A stretch of DNA of 64,000 nt. Origin: Mercurialis annua. Taxonomy: Eukaryota; Streptophyta; Magnoliopsida; Malpighiales; Euphorbiaceae. A model generated the notes under the pieces. That model was not told the origin of the DNA. It saw only the letters and a program-made list of their open reading frames with translations, and did not search any database. Shown piece after piece: positions 56,089 to 64,000 of the stretch. Location: positions 14,952,001 to 15,016,000 of the forward strand of contig NC_065570.1 in the NCBI RefSeq assembly GCF_937616625.2. Direction: 5' to 3'. The translations under genes and the position numbers were made by a program. How positions within the stretch are numbered: the first letter of the stretch is position 1; the number at the start of each line of letters is the position of its first letter.

Positions 56089-56620
56089 CTAAGAAATATG
56101 GGCCAAACTGCCTGAAGACTTGCGACTCAACGCATCGGCTACCACATTAGCCTTACTAGGATGGTACTGAATAGTACAGTCGTAGTCTTTCAGCAACTCT
56201 AGCCACCTCCTCTGTCTCAGATTCAACTCTCGCTGATCAAAGATGTACTTCAGACTCTTGTGATCAGTGAAGATCTCGCAAGTCGCACCGTACAAATAGT
56301 GCCTCTAGATCTTCAGAGCAAAAACCACAGCAGCTAACTCCAATTCATGAGTAGGGTAATTCACCTCATGCTTCTTTAGCTGACGAGAAGCATAGGTGAT
56401 CACCTGTCCATGTTGCATCAACACGCAACCTAAGCCAATCCGAGAAGCATCGCAGTATACAGTAAAACCCTCAATGCCAGAAGGCAACGCCAAAACAGGA
56501 GCTGTAGTTAGAATCTCCTTCAGCTTCTCGAAACATGCTTCACACTTGTCGGTCCACTCAAAATTAACACCCTTCTTTGTCAGCTTAGTCAAAGGTGCAG
56601 ATATTCGAGAGAAATCCTGC
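56089..56620 (-). pseudogene. pol: RNase H region of E2
   Basis: Continuous with RT down to 56305 ([32 protein letters not shown]), then a TAG where E1 has Trp, then 56295-56089 ([33 protein letters not shown]). The acidic residues of the active site are all present. The TAG from TGG fits deamination of methylated cytosine on the other strand. A second TAG follows LAHIS. Confidence 0.88.
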
Positions 56621-57801
56621 ACGAACCGACGGTAGTAGCCAGCTAACCCAAGAAAACTCCTGATCTCGGTAGCTAACCTCGGCCTCTGCCAATCCATAAC
56701 CGCCTCAATCTTCTTCGGATCAACTTTGATCCCATCCTTCGAAACCACGTGTCCTAAGAAGGTAACCTGCTCCAGCCAAAACTCGCACTTTGAGAACTTA
56801 GCATAAAATTGATGCTCTCGCAAGGTCTGTAGTATAGTCCTCAAGTGATAAGCATGCTCCTCCTCACTCCGAGAATAAATCAGGATGTCATCAATGAAGA
56901 CGATAACATGCCGATCCAAAAACGGCTTAAAAACCCGATTCATCATGTCCATAAACTCTGCTGGTGCGTTAGTCAAGCCAAACGACATGACCAAAAACTC
57001 GAAATGCCCATAATGCATTCTGAAAGCAGTCTTAGGCACATCGACATCCCGAATACGAAGTTGATGATACCCGGATTTCAAGTCAATCTTGGAAAAGCAC
57101 TTCGCACCTTGCAATTGATCAAACAAGTCGTCGATGTGAGGAAGAGGATATCTGTTCTTGATGGTCGCCTTATTCAACTGCCTGTAGTCGATACAAAGCC
57201 GAAAGGAACCATCCTTCTTCTTGACAAACAGAACTGGAGCACCCCATGGAGAAGTACTCGGTCTGATGAAGCCACTGTCCAACAGTTCTTGTAACTTCTC
57301 CTTCAACTCCTTCAGCTCAGTAGGAGCCATCCGATACGGCGGTATTGAAATAGGACCAGTTCCAGGAACAACGTCTATACAGAACTCGATATCCCGATCA
57401 GGTGGTAATCCAGACAACTCCTCTAGAAAAACGTCAGTGAACTCATTCACTATAGGGACAGTACTCACACTGCCCACCTCATCATCCACATCTCGAACCA
57501 CACCTAAGAAAGCTTGACAACCCTTACTCATCATCCGCTTTGCCTTGATCGCAGAAATTAGATTCTTAGGTGTTTCCGCCTTCTTCCCTTGAAAAGAAAA
57601 GGGTAGATCACCTGGAATCCGAAACTCAACCGACTTCCCTCGACATTCGATCGAAGCATAATGGCGTGCCAGCCAATCCATCCCCAAAATCATGTCAAAT
57701 GAAAGAACATCCAAAACAACTGAATTAGCACGCAAGTCTCTTCCATGGATAACCAAGGAACACGATGGATACACAACGTCCACCACCACACAGTCAGACA
57801 A
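56620..57801 (-). pseudogene. pol: protease C-terminus and reverse transcriptase of E2
   Basis: Longest open frame of the element (498 codons, 57801-56305, shared with RNase H). It includes the end of protease ([20 protein letters not shown]), a linker, and the full [72 protein letters not shown] and the catalytic [12 protein letters not shown], then [17 protein letters not shown]. The RT motifs are complete. The apparent start at 57801 is only where the frame becomes open after a one-base deletion upstream; it is not a real initiation site. Confidence 0.93.
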
Positions 57802-57975
57802 GGGAATAGAAACAGATAAAGGTTCACACAGACTTGTTGGTGTTATACCAACTTAGCAGCAAAACATGTAGACACAAAAGAATGGGTTGCACCCGCATCA
57901 AATAAAACTAAAACATCTACAAAGGCAATCTGAATAATACCTTGCACCACTGCGTTAGATGCGAGAGCATTCTGA
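57802..57975 (-). pseudogene. pol: protease N-terminus of E2
   Basis: Frame upstream of 57801 gives ALTPQNALASNAVVQGI and the active-site loop VLFDAGATHSFVS; D-A-G stands where D-S/T-G is expected. One base is missing near 57855 relative to E1 (AAKLGVTPS becomes AAKLV then stop), which separates it from the rest of pol. Confidence 0.8.
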
Positions 57976-59447
57976 GGAGTCAAGGCGAAAACTCTGGCCT
58001 GACCCTGACTCTACTGCTGAGAACTCTGTCCATTACCATAGCTGCTAGAACCTCTACCGTTGCCACGGCCTCCAAAACCACGCCCTCTAGAACCTCGGCC
58101 CCGCTGGCCACCAAAAGAAGCGGCAGGTTGAGAAAACCCTGCCGGTGCAGAGAACGCTGGTTTCTGACTCTAATAGAATAGCTGAGCAACACTAGCTGCC
58201 GACATTTGCTGCCCAGATGCCTGACACTCTCTCGCAAAGTGACCCGGATGGCCACAAGTAAAACAAACCCCTGGTGCTAAACGACACTCGCCTAGATGTC
58301 GACGTCTGCAATTCTGGCAGAAAGGAAAACTAGCACCTCCACTACTACCGCGCCCAAAACTGCGGCTGCTACCGCTGTTGCCTGAACTGTAGGTGTAAGG
58401 CTGATAACTCTTCTTGACACCCCTCTTCTTGTTCTTGTACTGAGAAGGTGTCGATTGGTAGCTACCACCGCCACTCTGCTGTCCAGGGCCAAAAGACTTT
58501 TTAGTCTGAGAAGAACAAGAAATCTTCCCAAACTGCAACAATGAGCTCTCCGGACGACGAGCACTGTCCACTACGTTTGTAAAATCTCTGCGTGTCTCAG
58601 TCAGCAAACTCACAAAAGCGCGCCCTAAGCCTTTACGTACCTGTCGTTCACTCTTTGTGGATCTGCTTGCAAATCTGGAGCGAACCGATCCAGCCTCACG
58701 AACTCCGTCATGTACTCGGATACTGACCTATCATCCATAGTAAGCGTAAGCAACCTGTCTATGTGACCCTCTGTCATTGAGAACGGCAAGAAGAATGCTC
58801 TGAACCTCTCCACAAATTGAGCCCAAGAGATGGTAGCCATGTCAGCATGAACAGATCTACGAAACCAGTCCCTAGCTGAATCCTTCATAGACATCTCGAC
58901 TAGAACGACGGTCTAATGCTCAGTAGCCTGTAGTCGCCGAGCATTCTGCTCAACCTCCTCGATAAAATCCAGTGCGTCTTCAGAACCGTCAAACTCAGTT
59001 GGCTTCAGCATCATGTAAGCCAATACCAGATCCCTGTCAGTGGTTCCAACACCACCCACTGCTGCACCACCAGCCCGTGGTTGCTGCTGCTGAACTATCT
59101 GACCCAAAACCGCATATTGATCCTGCATAGCAAACTGTCCCGCTTGCAGTTGAACCTGGTTGAGTTGTAAGGCAGCAACTCCAGCCAAAAATGTGTTGAA
59201 GTCAAAGTCGTCCAACTCAGGTTGTGCCCCCACCTGGTGCTTGAGCACCCCCTGCAGCACCGCGTCTTAAGCCTCTGCCTCTACCTCTGCCAGCTTGACC
59301 TCGGCCACCTCGACCTCGACCAGCCGGGCCTCTGCCTGCTAGTCCTCTACCAGCTTGAACCTCTGGTTCATTCTGGTCCACCTCCATAGAGATTGCATCA
59401 TCAGCCTCAGCATTTTGCTGAGCCGCAGCGCGAGTACGAGTATTCAT
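57976..59447 (-). pseudogene. gag: gag of E2
   Basis: Starts MNTRTRAAAQQNAEADDAIS at 59447, with an Arg/Gly-rich segment (GRGRGGRGQAGRGRGRG). Then follow ELDDFDFNTFLAGVAALQ, KPTEFDGSEDALDFIEEVE, MSMKDSARDWFRRSV and, after breaks, LTETRRDFTNVVDSA and the knuckle CFTCGHPGHFAREC, preceded by a Cys-rich CQNCRRRHLGEC. Breaks: a shift near 59240, TAG after ATEH (about 58910), TAG plus a one-base deletion near 58610-58622, TAG after QLFY (about 58168) and TAG in SQQ*SQG (about 58012). Order and motifs are those of chromovirus gag. Confidence 0.9.
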
Positions 59448-59758
59448 TCCTAAGAATTAAACAAAAATCCTTAATACAAACAAATTTTTTAACCATATAA
59501 TCAGAACATGGCGAATCAGCCAACAAGTAATCACCCAAGTGAAAACAACCATATAATAAGCAGTAAAGCAAATAAATTCACAGGACTGACTCACGACATT
59601 CCTATAGGAGTAGCGATAAAGTTTTGAAAACAAAATATGACGTTTCAAGGACAAGACTCAAATCCTAATTCCGCAGTAGTTCCTAAAACAATTTAATCAC
59701 TTAACATGCCCAAACAGTTAAACAATTAACAACTAAAAGGCCTTGGTTTGAAACCAAA
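59448..59758 (-). other. leader of E2 between primer site and gag
   Basis: About 310 bp, AT-rich, no ORF supported. It would hold splice or packaging signals if any exist; none recognised. Confidence 0.6.
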
Positions 59759-59770
59759 GCTCTGATACCA
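59759..59770 (-). other. primer-binding site of E2
   Basis: GCTCTGATACCA on plus, i.e. TGGTATCAGAGC on the element strand, complementary to initiator Met tRNA, four bases from the LTR. Confidence 0.9.
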
Positions 59771-60542
59771 AGTTTGTCACGAACCATTTTCATGAATCGT
59801 GACCGGTGCTAGGGTATGGGTATGGTTGTACCAAAACTCGTAGCAAGCCTTGCGGATAACAGATAAATATCATAAACAACAATGTACCTGAATAAAACCA
59901 CATGCTCGGGGGCAACCAAGACTCCAACCTATTCTAGCAGTACATATAAGCAACATATATTAAAAGCATACTTAATTTAAATTTAAACTCCAACAGCATG
60001 GCGATTAATATATGATACCATAAACAATGTAATCATGCCAAAACTGATAAAATAATAGTCGGACCAATCCAACAAACAATAATCTAAAATGTAAACGTAG
60101 ACTATAACATAAATAAACTGATACTACTACTGCAGTCTAAGAGTTTAAAATAGTTTGACTCTTTTATTCTGAAAATAAAATAAAAACCTCCGAAAATGAA
60201 TTAACGGAGATCGACCAATGCTCAAATCATAAACCTGGAAAATTTGGGAAAACAACGGGGTCAGATTTACTGAGTAGAGTTTATATAACCATTTACATTT
60301 ATTAAGTTGAATACCTTTAAAACGTTTAATAAAACATTTTCATTATGGATTTTCAATGAAACCCTAAACCACAATTCTAAATTCATTGTCGTATTGGTGA
60401 GACGTATCTCAATAACCGATCCCCGACTATCACTTAATAAATAGTGAGCCCAGGAGACGTATCTTCCACCGGTGCCCTCACTAAGGTGAGACGCATCTCA
60501 AACCTACCTCAATACCATAATCATTACCGGTGGGCACGCAGT

Positions 60543-60561
60543 CCCGATGATGCCCATCGAG
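60543..60561 (-). other. conserved LTR stem-loop, E2 5' LTR
   Basis: On the minus strand CTCGATG, loop GGCAT, CATCGGG: differs from the 3' LTR copy by one base that turns a G-U pair into A-U. Confidence 0.7.
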
Positions 60562-60611
60562 TAGCACGTTCCAAATCCAATCCACAATGCCAAAAAACAG
60601 TTCAAAAGGTG

Positions 60612-60716
<105 letters not shown>

Positions 60717-62876
60717 ATACATATAACATTTGCTTAATAAAGAGGTAAATAGAGATATAAACTCACTGCTAACTAAATCCACGTGATCCTGACAAGCACC
60801 TAACTGTGGTTCGCCTCTGAAGTACGAACAGTCGACGAGTCTAAATAAAATATTAAAATCATAATTAAAATCAGACCTAACTCTAAAGAATACTAGACAC
60901 TACATAGGACTAGCACAGCACAATACCAAGCCACATTTAATAAACACTTATATTAAATGCATTCCAAAAATAACCCAAGTTATAGAGTACAAATCATATA
61001 AACATATTTAGAATGATTCGTAAAATAATTTAAATAAACCCAAGTCAGAATCAATATCAGTGAGTCAACCGAGTTATTAAAAACTACCAAACTTCTTCCT
61101 ACTTGCTGGGCAACCACAGTCTAACCCAAACTAAAAATTTATTAAATTTATAAACCCGAGTTTATAAATTAAAATACTTAATAAAATAATTGTCCATTTA
61201 AAAAAAATAAAATTCAATATCTTCAAATCCATGTAACCCAAGTTACAATCAAAACATATCCATTTTAAGTTTAATAAAGTTTAGAGACTAAACTGTACTT
61301 CAGCCAATTTGATTTTCGAAATCAAATTTAATTACTAATTTTCAATTTACTAAATTATAAATCACGTAAAAGTCCAAAAGTTATCCTATTGATAAAAACT
61401 TAACTTAAATAAGTTTTTAGAAAATTTTAGGGGCTAAACTACAAATTAGGCAAATTGACATTTCCATTAAAAATAAATATAATTACCCGAGTAATTATAT
61501 TAATTTAAGTTATAAAATGTTTAACGTACTTAAATTGTCTATTTAAAATTGAAACAAAAATTAAAAGTTAAAAACAAACAACTATGATTCAATTGATTTA
61601 AACTAACATCTTCAATGACCATTTTGGCCAATTAGCCATCTTCTCCCTTTATGAATGAAAACCAACACAGAGCCATTAATTTGATAACAAATTTCAAAAG
61701 AACCATTCCCTCCATCTTTGTTCCAACAATTACAGCAGCTAATTATTATAAACCTATCATTCTCAAACTAACAATAACAATTTCAAGTCATAACCTACTG
61801 TCATTACAAATCAAACCATTTAACCCTAATCATAGAGGAATCAAACAAGCCACCAAGAGTTGTAGTCACGGCAGCCAACATTCAGCAAGACTCAAGAACA
61901 TGGCATCGATATAACATTTTGTTGGCAAATAATCGCAAGTGTACGATATCGCGCAAGTAATATAACTTGGAATACCAAGTATCGATCCCACAAGGAACAA
62001 TGAATTAAACAACTAAGTTCTAATATTCTTTAATTGGCTAGTAGAAAAATAAATGGATTTATGTAATATAAATAAAATCTAACTTAATTCAACTTCAAGT
62101 AATTAAACTAAAAATCTGAACTTAAACAAATAAATTGAGGTTTAAACAATAATGATAAAAAGCTCAAGGATTGATAATTCCAAATAAACTAGTAAAAGAA
62201 TGGATCAAAACTTATCTAGTGATTTTATTATGAATCGAGCTATTCTAATGCACCGAATCCCGCTCTCTCAAGCCTCAAAGATTCAAATAAAATCACAACC
62301 TAATTAGCTAATCAATTATTAACTTGCTCTCACAATATTAAAACTGAATTAAGAAACTAAATTGTAATTATGAAGCAAACTCAACGACTACCTAAATTCC
62401 AACCCGCTCTCACGGCGTTTTCCTTTAAGTTTTTAATTACCTATGTCTATTTAATTAACAATCTCTCAATTAGTTAATTAAACACAAAATCATGAACTAA
62501 GTGATCAAATTAATTCAAGCATTAATCTTAGTAATTAAAACACAATTTTACTCACGTAATAAATCCTAATCCAATTCTAAAACTAATCTAAGTGTTCATA
62601 TCAATCCCCGAACAAAGGATTTAGTTACACATGCTTAAGCTTAAATTAAACAAAGAAGAAGATGAAGAATTAAACATAATTAGAACAATAAATACCGGAG
62701 TTGTCAATTTCGGAAGAATCGTCTAGATTAAACTTGAAATCTTCACAATCGTTCTTTTCAGAAACTAATAATAAACTACTTATAAACTGCTGAGAAACAG
62801 AAGCTAAAACGCTATTTTAAGAGAATGAAAATAAAACTAATGTATTCTATATCTTAAAACTAGTCTATTACAAAGT

Positions 62877-62889
62877 CTTTATATAGAGG
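62877..62889 (-). promoter_or_regulatory. candidate TATA box in element X
   Basis: On the minus strand CCTCTATATAAAG, a near-consensus plant TATA box about 120 bp downstream (on that strand) of the CTCGTTCGAG array. Confidence 0.45.
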
Positions 62890-62999
62890 AGGAAGCTCTG
62901 GAATCTTCTAAGTCGATTGACGAATCGAATTTGAAATAGGAGTTTCGGTTGGAGTCGTAAAAGGAGATTAAGTCCAAGTCCAATTCTGATTAGGCAAAT

Positions 63000-63290
63000 T
63001 TCAACTCTTTCTCGTTCGTACCTCTCTTTCCCGTTCGAGACATGCCTGAATTTTTCATGGTTCTCGTACGTACCTTGGCTTCTCGTTCAAAAAAGCTTTA
63101 ACCGAGAGAAAATTCTCGTTTGCCCATCATGTGTTTCGAACGTATCTTCATCTTTTCACTTGGGTCTCGTTCGAGAATGGCTTTCTCGTTCGAGACTCAA
63201 GCCATTTCTTCATGGTTCCCGTTCGAGAATAGTGTTTTTCGAACGGGAACAGCTCTTTACTGCACAAGTTTCGTTCGAGACTTCATAATC
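63000..63290. repeat. CTCGTTCGAGA palindrome array in element X
   Basis: About nine copies of TCTCG-TT-CGAGA or close variants (CTCGTACG, CCCGTTCGAG, TTCGAACGGG), spaced about 30 bp, some with the shared tail AAGCCATTTCTTCATGG. Confidence 0.8.
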
Positions 63291-64000
63291 CTTTCCTTTA
63301 CGACGTTAATTCCTTCGTCCGCAAGCTACGCTTTTACTCCAACGCTTAATCCACCATAAATTAGCTTTAAATACTCGATTTTCACCTTATTTCCACTGAA
63401 ACATTAACAAACACCATCAAACATAAAAATGCCAAATAATGTATAAAATTATTACTAAACGTGATAAAAACCGAGTAAAATCGACCCTAATTATAGGAGT
63501 AAAATACTCCTATCAAACCTCCTCACACTTAACCTTTGCTTGTCCTCAAGCAAGAAATAAATCTTACTCTACAAAATATGTTAGAAATCCTTAGCATATA
63601 ACTTAACAATAAATCAATCAAAGAAATCCCCCAACCTATGAACAATATGAACAATCAAAACTTCTAAACCCGACAACTAAATAATGATGCAATCAAATAA
63701 CAATAATAATTTATGACATAATTCAATATAACAAAGATTACTAACTCATTAGTACAAGGTCAAATTGAATCACACTTCAAGTTTCACTATCACTTGCGGG
63801 ACATGGAAAATAATCAATTTCTCACTTAGGCAAATCATAGCACAATTTAGCAAAAACTAAGCTAATGGCATAAATATTTCAACTAGTAGGGTATATATCA
63901 AAGAAAACTCACAATTGAAAACATGAATATTCACCATAAGCTTGCTCATAGTCCCGGACTCCGCTACTTGATTTGGTAATCAACAAAAATCATATGGTCT

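Larger units (their letters stand above)
61920..64000 (-). mobile_element. element X: unidentified LTR-like insertion, incomplete
   Basis: Starts TGTTGGCAAATAATCGC exactly at the break in the E2 LTR and runs off the window. TG at the edge, no coding frame in 2 kb, a TATA box on the minus strand (62877-62889) and a palindrome array upstream of it suggest a long LTR read on the minus strand (ending ...GCCAACA). No internal region is visible, so the lineage is unknown. Confidence 0.45.

Overview
The window looks like transposable-element-dense DNA from a plant nuclear genome, most likely a eudicot. The evidence is Ty3/gypsy elements of chromovirus (Tekay/Del-like) and Tat type, an L1-type LINE with a CX2CX4HX4C ORF1, AT-rich MITEs with 9-bp target duplications, and long TA microsatellites. 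I found no convincing host gene, no tRNA or rRNA gene and no CRISPR array. Species cannot be fixed from what is visible.

Layout. (1) 1-5915: decayed plus-strand Tekay-like element (here E1), 5' end outside the window, with a 1080-bp 3' LTR. (2) 6105-8030 and, inverted, 8170-42258: two copies (A and B) of a non-coding element with long inverted ends and internal minisatellites. Copy B is split by two large insertions and carries two MITEs. (3) 8390-19308 (minus): complete non-autonomous LTR element LARD1, TSD CCACC, with 3.3-kb LTRs and an almost non-coding interior. (4) 19564-39645 (plus): Tat-lineage element with 237-bp LTRs, TSD ATGTG, two RNase H regions and an antisense ORF behind pol. 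It is split inside integrase by (5) LARD2, 23115-35231 (plus, TSD CCAAC), whose left LTR holds another 1.6-kb insertion. (6) 38255-39164: small hAT-like element inside the Tat element. (7) 42381-46844 (minus): LINE with a 14-bp TSD and an internal ORF2 deletion. (8) 46859-50230: AT-rich DNA with MITE-like pieces. (9) 50231-51504: an older Tekay-like LTR cut by (10) E2, 51505-61919 and beyond (minus), the best preserved Tekay-like element, with gag, protease, RT, RNase H, integrase and chromodomain all recognisable but interrupted by stops and frameshifts. (11) From 61920 the upstream LTR of E2 is itself interrupted by an unidentified LTR-like element (X) that runs off the window.

The insertions give an order of events: A/B before LARD1 and Tat; Tat before LARD2 and the hAT; LARD2 before its 1.6-kb insert; old LTR before E2; E2 before X. 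None of the retroelements has an intact reading frame, so all would depend on proteins supplied elsewhere.

The most interesting signal is structural. Five Tekay-type LTR families in the window share, at the same alignable place, a 7-bp stem-loop whose stem sequence differs between families while pairing is kept, including G-U pairs. LARD1 LTRs add four tandem stem-loops with a common loop and four different stems. Other LTRs carry arrays of short palindromes centred on CGNNCG or CGTA. Together these suggest a conserved structured leader or binding region in these LTRs that I do not recognise as described.
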